A stretch of DNA of 64,000 nucleotides, from contig NZ_JAKVLR010000001.1 of NCBI RefSeq assembly GCF_022484265.1, forward strand, positions 1,054,001-1,118,000, written 5' to 3'. Shown here piece by piece: positions 34,743 through 44,505 of the stretch. The position numbers and the translations under genes are program-made. The first letter of the stretch is position 1. Each line of letters starts with the position of its first letter. The notes beneath the pieces were generated by a model. That model saw only the letters and a list, made by a program, of their open reading frames with translations. It was not told the DNA's origin and did not search any database. Source of the DNA: Companilactobacillus sp. (GTDB taxonomy: Bacteria > Bacillota > Bacilli > Lactobacillales > Lactobacillaceae).

Positions 34743-35740
34743 TACTTTACCTCGTTATTTTCTTCTTTTAGTGTCTTTTCAGTGTAAATATCACGTTCAA
34801 TCGTAAATCTTGGACGATGTTTAACTTCATTAAATATCTTTCCGACGTATTCACCGATGACACTGATACAAATCAATTGTACACCGCCGAGTGCCCAAAT
34901 AGAAATCATCATTGACGACCAACCAGTAACTACATTGCCATGGATCTTTTGGACAATCGTATAAATGAGTAAGCCGATACTGATCAAGACAATTAAAAAT
35001 CCCAGTTGCATGATCATCTTAATTGGCACGATCGAAAACGAAGTAATTCCGTTGATTGCTAATTTGAGCATTTTTCGCAACGGATACTTAGACGTTCCAG
35101 CAAAACGTTCCTTACGAGCATAATAAACTTTGGCAGATTTAAAACCGACCATTGGAACGATTCCACGTAAAAACAAATTTGTTTCACGGTAACTCAAAAG
35201 CACCTTGCAGGCACGTTGGCTCATAAGTCGAAAATCAGCTGAATCAGGGACTAATTTGACACCTAGCCATCCCATGACTTTATAAAAGCCTTCAGCAGTG
35301 TCGCGCTTGAACGAAGTATCGGTTTGGCGGTTATTTCTAACGCCATAAACTACTTCGCTGCCATTGAGAAATTCGTCGACCATTTTGGGAATTGCATTAA
35401 CGTCGTCTTGCAAGTCGGCATCAATCGTAACGACCGCATCGCAACTATTCGATGCACTAGTGACTCCAGCCAACAAGGCACCTTGGTGACCAAAGTTACG
35501 ACTCAACTTAACGCCTGAGGCATAGTCGTTAGTCTTAGAATACTCATCGATCATTGACCAGGTTTTATCGCTGCTGCCGTCGTCGACAAAGACGATCTTG
35601 CTGTCATTAGTGATCTTATTTTCATTAACGAGGTTACTAATGATCTGGGTCAACTCTTTGTTGGTTTCAGGAAGAACTTCTTCTTCGTTGTAACAAGGAA
35701 CTACGATTCCTAATTTAAACGCTTCTGTCATTTGTGCCAC
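34742..35740 (-). CDS. family 2 glycosyltransferase, undecaprenyl-phosphate type (GtrB/YkcC-like)
   Basis: Protein of 332 residues. An N-terminal GT-A domain shows IVVPCYNEEEVLPE, VDDGSSDKTW and the metal/nucleotide motif TIDADLQDD; two membrane helices near residues 240-300 follow. Such enzymes move a sugar from a nucleotide onto undecaprenyl phosphate inside the membrane for later use outside. It overlaps the next GT-C gene by 26 bases, and that protein is a likely acceptor of the lipid-linked sugar. Confidence 0.88.
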   Translation of the reverse strand: MAQMTEAFKLGIVVPCYNEEEVLPETNKELTQIISNLVNENKITNDSKIVFVDDGSSDKTWSMIDEYSKTNDYASGVKLSRNFGHQGALLAGVTSASNSCDAVVTIDADLQDDVNAIPKMVDEFLNGSEVVYGVRNNRQTDTSFKRDTAEGFYKVMGWLGVKLVPDSADFRLMSQRACKVLLSYRETNLFLRGIVPMVGFKSAKVYYARKERFAGTSKYPLRKMLKLAINGITSFSIVPIKMIMQLGFLIVLISIGLLIYTIVQKIHGNVVTGWSSMMISIWALGGVQLICISVIGEYVGKIFNEVKHRPRFTIERDIYTEKTLKEENNEVK

Positions 35741-37178
35741 TCCATTTTGATTTGATCCAATCGCAAATAGTAAATAATCCGATACTTCCTAAGACTGCTA
35801 ACGTAGGAATAAATTCGATCCGATATCTACCTTGTACTTCAATTAATAATTGTACTATTACAAAGGCCATAAGTGGTAATAAGAGCAGATATATCCCTTT
35901 ATTAAATTTAAACTTAAACAATCTTAACGAACCGATCCATGAAAAAATTACGATCATGATCGATCCTAAATAGCCGACATAATTGATATTTTTGACGGTC
36001 TTGGGTGAATGATTCACAGTCAAGCCAGTAAAGCTGATCCCGTTAGATTCTTTTGCCCAAAGAATGGCATTTTTCTCTTGGAACAAGTCTAGCCAACGGT
36101 GATCCTGCTTAATGTTTTTAATATTATCTGAAATGACTTGTTTTTCCTGTTTGCTCATCTTGGCGCGGTCAGCATTCAGGTCAAATGTATTCACTAATCC
36201 TTGATCATATTGGCCTTTGCTGTTGTAATCCAAGCCAATCACAAATTTCCATTCGGAGTCACGATTACTCAAGCCATATCCGTTTAATCCAGATGATTTG
36301 ACTAACATCGAAACACCAGAGAACAGCACTAAATAAATCCCTAAGACAATTGCAATTTTTCCAATTGCGACCCAGTTGAATTTATTATTATTTAGCAACA
36401 TGTACAAGATTGCAAAGACTACGATACCGGCGATGATCACCGGACCAATTGGCCGAATGATCGCACCAAGCGTCAAAGTTAATCCTGCTAAAATATAGGT
36501 CCAATATTTGTCTTGAAGAATCAAATAAAAGGTCAGTAAAAACATCAATGATCCCAAATATTGATTGTCAGCCTGACTATTTAAGGCAAACCAGTCAAGA
36601 TCAATCATTAATAAAAGTACTGAAAGACGTGCGATTTTAATATTGTCAAAAATTTTTACAACTAATTTATAAGTTACTAATAATATCAGAACTTGATAGA
36701 TCACGTTCAAGTATTGAATAGCTGCAATGTGATAGCCAAATATTTTGATTATCGTCATCACATACAGCAAGAATCCAGTTTGATAAGCCCACTTGGAAAA
36801 GTAATCATTGTCAAAAGCATAGATAGCTTTTCCTTTGAGTGCATCAGGTGCTGTGAACCAAAATTTATGAAAGTCGCTGACTTGTTCCGGTGGCACAAAG
36901 TTGATCCAAAAAATTGCGATAACGGCAAATAATGCCAGCATCGTGATCAAAACTAATCGATTCAAATTAGTATTATCAGTCCGCAACCGAATCAATAGAT
37001 AACCAATGCCAATTGCCACGACTAATGCCACCAGCAACATCAAAACATTTTTCACAGGTTCAGTAACTAAGTATTTCTGAAAATAATTCTGCCACATTTG
37101 GATAAAGACAATCGATGTGTAAATCGCCACACAGATCAAGATTATCCAACTGATCACCTTTTGGAACTTATCAATCAT
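35715..37178 (-). CDS. GT-C type membrane glycosyltransferase (GT39/ArnT-like)
   Basis: Integral membrane protein of 487 residues with about twelve hydrophobic segments. After the first helices, VSDFHKFWFTAPD puts an acidic residue in the first external loop, the site of catalysis in lipid-sugar-dependent GT-C enzymes. It likely transfers a sugar from undecaprenyl phosphate, supplied by the overlapping GT2 gene, onto an exported polymer or protein. The acceptor is unknown. Confidence 0.75.
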   Translation of the reverse strand: MIDKFQKVISWIILICVAIYTSIVFIQMWQNYFQKYLVTEPVKNVLMLLVALVVAIGIGYLLIRLRTDNTNLNRLVLITMLALFAVIAIFWINFVPPEQVSDFHKFWFTAPDALKGKAIYAFDNDYFSKWAYQTGFLLYVMTIIKIFGYHIAAIQYLNVIYQVLILLVTYKLVVKIFDNIKIARLSVLLLMIDLDWFALNSQADNQYLGSLMFLLTFYLILQDKYWTYILAGLTLTLGAIIRPIGPVIIAGIVVFAILYMLLNNNKFNWVAIGKIAIVLGIYLVLFSGVSMLVKSSGLNGYGLSNRDSEWKFVIGLDYNSKGQYDQGLVNTFDLNADRAKMSKQEKQVISDNIKNIKQDHRWLDLFQEKNAILWAKESNGISFTGLTVNHSPKTVKNINYVGYLGSIMIVIFSWIGSLRLFKFKFNKGIYLLLLPLMAFVIVQLLIEVQGRYRIEFIPTLAVLGSIGLFTICDWIKSKWSGTNDRSV

Positions 37179-37198
37179 GGTTTCCCCTCAATACAAAC

Positions 37199-38389
37199 TT
37201 ATTTATTATGTTCTATCGCGTGCGAATAATTCTTAACGTAATCCCCTAATTTTACCAAAGCACTATTGATACTTTCCATACTTGCAGCATAGCTTAATCT
37301 CAAATGACCAGCTCCGCCTTCGCCAAAGAAACTTCCAGGCAAGATTGCAAGACCTTCTTGATTCAAGAGATCTTTTGCAAAAAAGACGTCGTCTTGGTTC
37401 ATCCCATCTGGGATCTTAGCAAATAAATAGAAGGCGCCATCTGGAATCGGACAGTAGAAATCTAATTTTTCTAAGCCTGACAATAAGACATCACGCCGCT
37501 TTTTGTATTCATCGCGCATTCTGATTGGGTCATCAAAACCGTTTTTGTATGCTTCAGTAGCGGCGGCTTGAGAAATTGTCGAAACAGCTGTGGTAGCTAA
37601 TTCGTGAATTTTATTTATCTGTTCAATAATTTCCTTTGGACCACAGGCGATACCGATTCTCCAACCAGTCATCGCATGGGATTTAGAAACTCCATTTAGC
37701 AAAATCGTCTGTTTTGGCAATAATTTAGCAAATGAATAATGTTTTGAATTATAAGTTAGTTCACTGTAAATTTCATCGCTGATAACGAAAACGTCATAGC
37801 GGCTCAAAACTTCAGCCAACTGTTCTAATTGTACTTTATTATAAGTAACTCCAGTTGGATTATTTGGATAATTGAATAAAAACGCTTTGATTCTCGGATG
37901 TGCTTGTAAAACTTGATCCAACTGTTCAGGTAAAACCCGAAATTCTGACTTCGACGTATCCAAATAAATTGGCGTAGCGTGGTCAAAATCCGTATCTGGT
38001 CCGTAAATCGTGTAACAAGGTGCGGGTATCAATACTTCGTCACCTTCAGAAAGCAATGCATTCAAGGTTGAAAAAACACCTTCAGTAACTCCTAGCGTTA
38101 CTAACATTTCAGTGTCTGGGTCATAATTTAAACCATACTTCTTATTCATATAGCCCGCAGCAGCCTGTAATAATGCATGATCTCCTTCAGGAACGGTATA
38201 TCTAGTATCATCATTGATGATCGCTTGGATGGCAGCCAATTTAATGTGCGATGGCGTGGAAAAATTAGGTTCTCCAACTGTCATATTGACAACATTTTTA
38301 TTGGACTTGGCAAGTGCATTAAATTTAAAAATTTCTTGTTGCTTAATTGCAACAACTTCAGGGTTCATTAAATCTACAGGGTTTCTCAT
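37199..38389 (-). CDS. class I/II PLP-dependent aminotransferase
   Basis: Enzyme of 396 residues. The ATG at 38389 follows AAGAGGTG; the GTG three codons earlier is part of that site. The PLP Lys lies in LNGVSKSHAMTGWRIG, the substrate-binding NNPTG motif in FNYPNNPTGVT, and the domain-closing Arg in LRLSYA. It resembles the aspartate/PatA group; the amino acid pair it uses cannot be set from sequence. No operon partner. Confidence 0.88.
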   Translation of the reverse strand: MRNPVDLMNPEVVAIKQQEIFKFNALAKSNKNVVNMTVGEPNFSTPSHIKLAAIQAIINDDTRYTVPEGDHALLQAAAGYMNKKYGLNYDPDTEMLVTLGVTEGVFSTLNALLSEGDEVLIPAPCYTIYGPDTDFDHATPIYLDTSKSEFRVLPEQLDQVLQAHPRIKAFLFNYPNNPTGVTYNKVQLEQLAEVLSRYDVFVISDEIYSELTYNSKHYSFAKLLPKQTILLNGVSKSHAMTGWRIGIACGPKEIIEQINKIHELATTAVSTISQAAATEAYKNGFDDPIRMRDEYKKRRDVLLSGLEKLDFYCPIPDGAFYLFAKIPDGMNQDDVFFAKDLLNQEGLAILPGSFFGEGGAGHLRLSYAASMESINSALVKLGDYVKNYSHAIEHNK

Positions 38390-38440
38390 GCTATACACCT
38401 CTTTCTTAAGAGATATTTTATCACGGCTGTAAATAGATAA

Positions 38441-38472
38441 AAAAAGAACATTCGAAAAACCGAATGTTCTAA
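38441..38472. terminator. bidirectional terminator downstream of nadE
   Basis: AGAACATTCG pairs with CGAATGTTCT around a short A/C loop, with an A run on the left, giving a T run for the minus strand. Confidence 0.85.
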
Positions 38473-38493
38473 ATTGAATAAAATTTTTAATAA

Positions 38494-39312
38494 TTAATCA
38501 TCAAATACTGTATATGGAGAACGACGCTTGTGAGCTGTCCGTTTGTACCAGCCCTCGATCACTTCAGCGGCATCGTCAGGAACGTCTCGTCCTTCCAAAT
38601 AATCATCGATATATTTGTATGATACACCTAAAGCTTTTTCATCAGGCAAGCTTGGACGATCTTCCTCTAAGTCGGCTGTTGGAGTCTTCTCATAAAGATT
38701 AGTTGGAGCATCCAAGTATTTCAGCATTTGCTTTCCTTGGCGCTTATCCAATCTAAACAGTGGCGTAACATCAGCTGCACCATCACCGAATTTAGTGTAG
38801 AAACCAGTGATGTTTTCAGCAGCGTGGTCTGTTCCGACTACAACGCCAGCATTCTCGCCAGCAACCGCATATTGGGCGATCATTCTAGTTCTAGCTTTGA
38901 TGTTACCTTTGTTGAAATCAGAAATTTCTAAGCCATTTGCTTCAATTGCATTGACCATTTCGTCAACGCTTTTTTTGATATTGACGCGAACAACTTGGTC
39001 AGCCTTCATCCATTCGATTGCTTGCATACAATCGGATTCATCAGCTTGTTCGCCGTAAGGTAAACGAACAGCAACGAATTGGTAGTCTTGGTCATTAGTT
39101 TCTTGACGTAATTCAGTCATTGCCATTTCTGACAACTTACCAGCAAGAGTAGAATCTTGCCCACCAGAAATACCTAAGACCAAAGTCTTTAATCCCTTAT
39201 TTTTCAACAAGTAATCCTTCAAAAAATCAACTGAACGTCTGATTTCTGCTTTGGCATCGATCTCCGGTTTAGTTTTTTCAAATTCAATAATTTCCTTTTG
39301 TAACGGACGCAT
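38494..39312 (-). CDS. nadE: NH3-dependent NAD+ synthetase
   Basis: Enzyme of 272 residues making NAD from nicotinate adenine dinucleotide with ammonia. The PP-loop SGGQDSTL near residue 50 binds ATP, and GTDHAAENITGFYTKFGDGAAD is the conserved substrate region. It lies two bases after pncB, completing a salvage pair. Confidence 0.95.
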   Translation of the reverse strand: MRPLQKEIIEFEKTKPEIDAKAEIRRSVDFLKDYLLKNKGLKTLVLGISGGQDSTLAGKLSEMAMTELRQETNDQDYQFVAVRLPYGEQADESDCMQAIEWMKADQVVRVNIKKSVDEMVNAIEANGLEISDFNKGNIKARTRMIAQYAVAGENAGVVVGTDHAAENITGFYTKFGDGAADVTPLFRLDKRQGKQMLKYLDAPTNLYEKTPTADLEEDRPSLPDEKALGVSYKYIDDYLEGRDVPDDAAEVIEGWYKRTAHKRRSPYTVFDD

Positions 39313-39314
39313 TA

Positions 39315-40787
39315 TTAATCACCAACTTTAATATTGTTAACGTCATTCCGTACTTTTTCAATGTATTTCATACGGTGGCTGTATAGTTTTGAAGATAGAT
39401 CGACAGGATAAATTTGTGGGTTCAATAAACGTTTGTACTCATCCCACAATGAATCCAAGTTGTCCGCACAATATTCACGGATCTCTTGGACAGATGGAAA
39501 GTCATAAACTAACTTGCCATCTTTATAAACATCGACTAACAATGGCTTAGCATCGAAGTTTTCAACTGTCTTATTGATGTAAGTGTATTGTGGATGGAAC
39601 ATGTATAGAGAATTATGTTCACGAGGATCTTCGTCAAAAAGCGAAACATAGTCACCTTCTGATTTGTCGTTCTTATCCTTGTTAGTAATTCTCCAAACTT
39701 GTTTTTTGCCAGGAGTCGAAATCTTGGCAGCGTTGCTTGATAGTTTCAAAGTATCTAGCATGTTGCCCTTTTCGTCTTCGATGCTGACCAATTTGTAAAC
39801 TGCACCCAGTGCAGGTTGATCAAAGGCTGTGATATTTTTAGTACCAATACCCCAAACATCGATCTTAGCATCTTGCATCTTCAAGTTTAGGACAGTCTTT
39901 TCATCTAAGTCGTTAGATGCATAAATTTTAGCATCCTTGAATCCAGCTTCATCCAATTGTTCACGAACACGTTTTGAGATATAAGCCATATCGCCGGAAT
40001 CGATTCGTACACCTTGGAAGTTGATCTTGTCGCCCATTTCTTTGGCAACACGAATAGCACTAGGCACACCACTCTTGAGGGTGTCATATGTATCAACTAA
40101 GAACACGCAGTTCTTGTGCGTTTCGGCGTATGCCTTAAAGGCTTCGTATTCATTTTGATAAGCTTGGACCAATGCATGAGCATGCGTTCCAGAAATTGGA
40201 ATACCAAACATTTTACCAGCCAAAACGTTACTAGTAGCATCAAAGCCACCGATGTATGAAGCACGACTACCCCAAATAGCAGCGTCGACTTCTTGAGCAC
40301 GGCGTGAACCGAATTCGAGGACTGGATTGTCACCACAAACTGTCTTAATACGAGCAGCTTTAGTGGCAATCAAAGTTTGAAAATTGATGATATTTAAGAT
40401 AGCAGTTTCAATAAGAGTTGCTTGTGCCAAGGGTCCTTCAACTTGAAAAATTGGTTCGCCATTAAACACTAGATCCCCTTCTTTAGCTGAACGAATTGTA
40501 CAGCTAAATGTGAGATCTTTAAGCCAGCGCAAGAAATCTTCATCAAATTCCCCATACTCTCTTAAATAATCAATATCGTCATCAGAGAAAGAAAGAGTCT
40601 TTAAATAATCCACGACGTGTTCAAGACCAGCAAAGATTGCATAGCCGTTGTCGAATGGCAAGTTTCTGAAGTAACATTCAAAAACTGAACGACGATTGTG
40701 GATTCCCTTTCTCCAGTATGTATACATCATATTCAATTCATAATAATCCGTATGTAAAGTAAGATCACGATCCAAATTTTGAGTCAT
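39315..40787 (-). CDS. pncB: nicotinate phosphoribosyltransferase
   Basis: Enzyme of 490 residues that joins nicotinate to PRPP, the entry step of NAD salvage. ISGTHAHALVQAY holds the conserved active-site His, and DTYDTLKSGVPSAI and GVRIDSGD are PRPP-binding segments. Of two adjacent ATGs the second, at 40787, has better spacing from GGGAG. With nadE it suggests dependence on external nicotinate. Confidence 0.94.
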   Translation of the reverse strand: MTQNLDRDLTLHTDYYELNMMYTYWRKGIHNRRSVFECYFRNLPFDNGYAIFAGLEHVVDYLKTLSFSDDDIDYLREYGEFDEDFLRWLKDLTFSCTIRSAKEGDLVFNGEPIFQVEGPLAQATLIETAILNIINFQTLIATKAARIKTVCGDNPVLEFGSRRAQEVDAAIWGSRASYIGGFDATSNVLAGKMFGIPISGTHAHALVQAYQNEYEAFKAYAETHKNCVFLVDTYDTLKSGVPSAIRVAKEMGDKINFQGVRIDSGDMAYISKRVREQLDEAGFKDAKIYASNDLDEKTVLNLKMQDAKIDVWGIGTKNITAFDQPALGAVYKLVSIEDEKGNMLDTLKLSSNAAKISTPGKKQVWRITNKDKNDKSEGDYVSLFDEDPREHNSLYMFHPQYTYINKTVENFDAKPLLVDVYKDGKLVYDFPSVQEIREYCADNLDSLWDEYKRLLNPQIYPVDLSSKLYSHRMKYIEKVRNDVNNIKVGD

Positions 40788-40832
40788 CATTTCTCCCTTA
40801 TTTTTGGTAATAATATTACCATTTTACCATGA

Positions 40833-41906
40833 CTAAGCCTTTAAAACAGCCTTATAGCCCGCATTTACAGCTTCTGCGAGTTTCTCAATCGAATAGTTGT
40901 TTTTAGCCTCTTGATATAGTTCCATCCCCTTGGAATCTAAGTCATCATTTTCCCATTCAGCATGTGCTGCTTGAAGTGCCTGAACTAGTTGAGATACGTT
41001 GCCCGGTTGAACGAGCCAGCCAGTCTTTTCCCCAATCACTTTATCAGTTGCACCAACATTTGTGGCAATAACTGGACGACCATGAAGAGCTGATTCCAAA
41101 TAAACCGTTGGCAAACTTTCAGAATTTGACGTCAACATTGAGACATCGCATTCGTCATAATAATCACCGGTGTTTTCGTGGAAACCAACAAAATCTACCT
41201 TATCGCGAAGTCCTAACTTATTGGCTTCATTTTTCAATTCGACCATCAATGGACCGTCGCCTACAAAAACCATTTTGAAATCAAAATCAAGCTTAGCTAA
41301 CGCGTGCAAAGCCATTGAGTGATTTTTGACAGCAACTAATCTAGCAACCATCAAGATGCTAAATCGCTTTTGTGGACGTGGATCTGGCATTGATTGCTTA
41401 AAATCGATTGCATTAAACACTTCATTAGTTTTGGATGAAGGAATTTGCAATGAATCAAAATAGCTGACCAAGTTAGGATTCATGTAAAAAATATAATCAG
41501 CCTGTTTAAGAGCACGTATGTTCAACTTCAAGAAGACTTTCCCTTTTAATCCAGAAAAGTCGATTCTTGGATCAGAGTGAACAGTGGTTACCCAAGTCGA
41601 TTTGATCCGATTCTTGATCAAGGACAAAATAAAATTAGCTCTTGGTCCATGAGTGTGAACGATGTCGATCTGATGACTGTTAATATATGAAACCAATGGC
41701 GTCAGAATTGACAAGTCGATCTGTCTCTTCTGTGGCATTACCACCACATTTAGACCATTGTCTCGAGCCATTCTAGCCACTGGGCCATCTTCAAAAGTCA
41801 TCAAAGTGGCATCAGTATCGGTAGTTTCTTGCCCTTTCATCAGGTTGATAATGTAGGTTCTAGCGCCTCCATCTTCGTTTCCAGCATTAATGTGTAAGAC
41901 CCGCAT
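40833..41906 (-). CDS. family 4 glycosyltransferase
   Basis: Cytoplasmic GT-B enzyme of 357 residues. It opens with VLHINAGNEDGGARTYIINL, the donor-side Gly-rich loop, includes DIVHTHGPRANF, and later MVARLVAVKNH and the EXE-like SNSESLPTVYLESALHGRPVI region that binds the nucleotide sugar. Acceptor and sugar are unknown; being divergent from tagA it may act on teichoic acid or capsule. Confidence 0.88.
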   Translation of the reverse strand: MRVLHINAGNEDGGARTYIINLMKGQETTDTDATLMTFEDGPVARMARDNGLNVVVMPQKRQIDLSILTPLVSYINSHQIDIVHTHGPRANFILSLIKNRIKSTWVTTVHSDPRIDFSGLKGKVFLKLNIRALKQADYIFYMNPNLVSYFDSLQIPSSKTNEVFNAIDFKQSMPDPRPQKRFSILMVARLVAVKNHSMALHALAKLDFDFKMVFVGDGPLMVELKNEANKLGLRDKVDFVGFHENTGDYYDECDVSMLTSNSESLPTVYLESALHGRPVIATNVGATDKVIGEKTGWLVQPGNVSQLVQALQAAHAEWENDDLDSKGMELYQEAKNNYSIEKLAEAVNAGYKAVLKA

Positions 41907-42064
41907 GTAGCACCTCTCAAAGTTTCATTCTCATTTTTTATATTACCATTGTCGCAGTGTGAATGTCGCCCAACAGCGATTCATAATTCAATTTTTTGTG
42001 AAAAACTTTTTCTTGCCTAAGCTGTCGTTTGGTTCGTGTATAATGGATTGCAGAGGAGATATGT

Positions 42065-42793
42065 ATGCACAAAAATAGAATAAATATTCTGGGAACAGAA
42101 TTCGATAATTTTACACAAGATCAATTTCACAAGTTAGTTAGTACTGATTTAGATAATCATGCTAATAAATTTATCGTGACCCCAAATCCCGAAATTGTCC
42201 TATCGGCTCGCGATAATACCCGTTTTTCAAACATCGTGAACAATGCTGATTACGTCATACCTGATGGAATCGGTATTATCAAGGGTGCTAGAATGCTCGG
42301 AACACCGATGCACGAACGTATCACCGGATTCGACACATTGATGTTCTTGATCAATCAAGCAAATCAAAAGCATTTGAAATTATACATGGTCGGCGCCAAG
42401 CCAGAAGTTATCAACGCCAGTGCGGCCAGAATAAAAAAAGAATTCCCTAATATCGATCTAGTCGGCTACCACGACGGCTATTTCAAAGATGACGGAATAA
42501 TCGCAACCGAAATTGCTGAAAAGCAACCAGACATCATTTTAGTTGCTTTAGGTTCACCTAAGCAAGAATACTTTATCAATAAGTATCGCGACCGTTGCAC
42601 GGCGGTATGGATTGGTGTCGGCGGTAGTTTCGACGTCTTTTCGGGAACTAAGAAGCGAGCACCAAAGGTGGTGCAAAAGCTAAGTCTCGAGTGGTTCTAT
42701 CGTTTGGTGAAGGAGCCAACCAGATTCGGTAGAATGCTCGCCATCCCGAAGTATTTGCATTTAATTAAGAAGGAATCAAAGAATAATAATTAA
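42065..42793 (+). CDS. tagA: WecG/TagA/CpsF-family glycosyltransferase
   Basis: Family GT26 enzyme of 242 residues, the wall teichoic acid committing ManNAc transferase in Bacillus (TagA). TPNPEIVLSARDN binds the donor and YVIPDGIGIIKGA carries the catalytic Asp; ALGSPKQEYFI and IGVGGSFDVFSG are conserved. AGAGGAGATATGT precedes the ATG, and TATAAT lies at 42039-42044. Its own terminator follows. Symbol is by family; the exact sugar is inferred. Confidence 0.9.
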   Translation: MHKNRINILGTEFDNFTQDQFHKLVSTDLDNHANKFIVTPNPEIVLSARDNTRFSNIVNNADYVIPDGIGIIKGARMLGTPMHERITGFDTLMFLINQANQKHLKLYMVGAKPEVINASAARIKKEFPNIDLVGYHDGYFKDDGIIATEIAEKQPDIILVALGSPKQEYFINKYRDRCTAVWIGVGGSFDVFSGTKKRAPKVVQKLSLEWFYRLVKEPTRFGRMLAIPKYLHLIKKESKNNN

Positions 42794-42798
42794 CCAAT

Positions 42799-42834
42799 AG
42801 AGCTGAGTCCGTAGAGGACTTGGCTTTTTTTATT
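42799..42834 (+). terminator. terminator after tagA
   Basis: GAGCTGAGTCC pairs imperfectly with GGACTTGGCTT and a T run follows. Repeat copy C begins just after it. Confidence 0.75.
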
Positions 42835-42835
42835 T

Positions 42836-42884
42836 GCGGTATGCGGGCCGACTTCGGGGTGGTTCCGCTCTTTCGGCTCTGGAA
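42836..42884 (-). repeat. structured repeat, copy C, tail half (split by IS3 element)
   Basis: Minus-strand tail: the outer-stem 3' arm is 42850-42879 and the conserved end GTCGGCCCGCATACCGC reads outward to 42836. The last three bases, GAA at 42882-42884, are repeated on the other side of the inserted element. Confidence 0.8.
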
Positions 42885-42925
42885 TGTATTGGTACCTGTC
42901 AAGTTGACATTTGATTTTTATAAAA

Positions 42926-43831
42926 TTATAAACTCAAACTAATGGCTTTATTCCAGTATTCTGCTGGAGTAAGGCCATTTCTTGTTTCTGATCGATCATT
43001 ATTATTAAAATAATTTATTCCTGCTTCTACCAATCTTTTCAATTCTTCAAAAGTTGTAGGAGTTGGAAAACGGTCCATCCATCGATTTTTAAATTCTCTC
43101 CACCAGTGTTCCATTGGAGCGTTGTCAAAAGGTGTTCCTGGTCTGGACATACTTCTAGTAACTTGATGTTGCGATAAAAGCTTATTGAACTTATTTGAGA
43201 CATAGGCTGATCCCCGATCAGTATGAACAAGAGGATGTACATCACCCATTTTGTCGAACACATTTTCAAACATTTCTGTTTCAGCTTCTGCGGTCTCAGA
43301 TGGGGTTAAATTGAATCCAATCAAATGTCTACCATAAAGATCCAATACACCACTTAGCTGTATCTTTTGTCTCTGTTCGATTCCGAATTCTAATTGAGTT
43401 GAATCAGATAACCAAATTTCATTTGGAGCTTTGGCATCAAAATTTTGATTTAGCACATTATCTTTAATGTATCTATCTTCATCGTCTTGACGATCCTTTT
43501 TCTTTGTACATGATTTACAGCGAATATTTAGTTCTCTCATAACTCGCTTGATTTGTTTGAGCGTAACACCAAACTCCAATGATCCTTCCATTCTAAGATT
43601 GAGAAGGATTTTACCTGCACCAATTGTTTGGGTATGAAAGTTGTAAATCTCAAGGACTTTTTTCTTTAGTAATTCATTTCTTTTTTCCCATGGACTTTCT
43701 TTACGTTTAACAAATTTATTAAAGGCCTGTCTGCTTACGCCCATATACTCTAATAAAATGGACTTCCATCCATGATGATTTTGACAAACCTCAATTATTG
43801 CCTGATAAGCTTGTCTGTTTTGTTTGTTCAC
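42926..43831 (-). CDS. IS3-family transposase OrfB (DDE catalytic part)
   Basis: Protein of 301 residues from the GTG at 43831, overlapping orfA by four bases. The DDE triad is Asp143 (WLSDSTQLE), Asp205 (VHTDRGSAY) and Glu241 (NAPMEHWW), with the correct spacing of 35 residues between the last two. An N-terminal HTH_21-type segment precedes the rve integrase core. In this family it is usually produced as an OrfAB fusion by -1 frameshifting; an A8 run near the end of orfA, in a frame open to orfB, supports this. Confidence 0.93.
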   Translation of the reverse strand: MNKQNRQAYQAIIEVCQNHHGWKSILLEYMGVSRQAFNKFVKRKESPWEKRNELLKKKVLEIYNFHTQTIGAGKILLNLRMEGSLEFGVTLKQIKRVMRELNIRCKSCTKKKDRQDDEDRYIKDNVLNQNFDAKAPNEIWLSDSTQLEFGIEQRQKIQLSGVLDLYGRHLIGFNLTPSETAEAETEMFENVFDKMGDVHPLVHTDRGSAYVSNKFNKLLSQHQVTRSMSRPGTPFDNAPMEHWWREFKNRWMDRFPTPTTFEELKRLVEAGINYFNNNDRSETRNGLTPAEYWNKAISLSL

Positions 43832-44505
43832 TCCCCACGCTGGATTTCGTTGAATTTTTTTTCAAAGGCTTCAATTGCTTTATGTTTTTCAAGTTCAGCT
43901 TTGAGTTGACGATTCTCTAATTTTAATTTATCTAATTCTGTCAATTCAACGTGATCTCTGGTTTTCTTATGACCGCGTTCGTCTGCCAAAGCAGAATATC
44001 CAATATGTTCAGCTTTCATTACCCACATGCGTACTTGTTGGTAAGATACTTGAAAATGTTCTGAGGCTGCAGCGTAAGAATGATCTTGTAGGGTAACGTA
44101 CTCAACCACTTGAATTCTTTCTTCTAACGTTGTTTTCTTTGACACGTGGATGACCTTCCTTCCAACAGGTGAATCTGTCAGTTTCTTGTCATCATTATAC
44201 TGTATTAGCCAGTATCTAAGCTGCTTTGTGTCCTTAATACCATATTTACTTGTTACTTCATGTAAAGTTCCTTCACCATTTCTATATGCCTTTACAGCAC
44301 TGATCTTAGTTTCCGCACTGTAATGATTAGGGGTTTTCTGCTTTTTCAAGCCTTCCGCTCCATATTCCGTATAAACCCAATACCATCCTCTAAACGTTGT
44401 ACATGGTATATTTTTCGATTTCGCAAAGGTTTGTTTTGGAAGATTAGATTGTTTGAACTCTTCAATTAAATTAATCTTCTGTTCGTAAGTATATTGTCTG
44501 CCCAT
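43828..44505 (-). CDS. IS3-family transposase OrfA (DNA-binding part)
   Basis: Protein of 225 residues with two or three helix-turn-helix units: one at the start (FKQSNLPKQTFAKSKNIPCT), one in the middle (AYRNGEGTLHEVTSKYGI) and one following VEYVTLQDHSYAAASEHF. The C-terminal helix, EKHKAIEAFEKKF, likely mediates pairing with OrfB. It is longer than in many IS3 elements. The A8 run in its last codons is a probable slippery site. Confidence 0.9.
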   Translation of the reverse strand: MGRQYTYEQKINLIEEFKQSNLPKQTFAKSKNIPCTTFRGWYWVYTEYGAEGLKKQKTPNHYSAETKISAVKAYRNGEGTLHEVTSKYGIKDTKQLRYWLIQYNDDKKLTDSPVGRKVIHVSKKTTLEERIQVVEYVTLQDHSYAAASEHFQVSYQQVRMWVMKAEHIGYSALADERGHKKTRDHVELTELDKLKLENRQLKAELEKHKAIEAFEKKFNEIQRGE

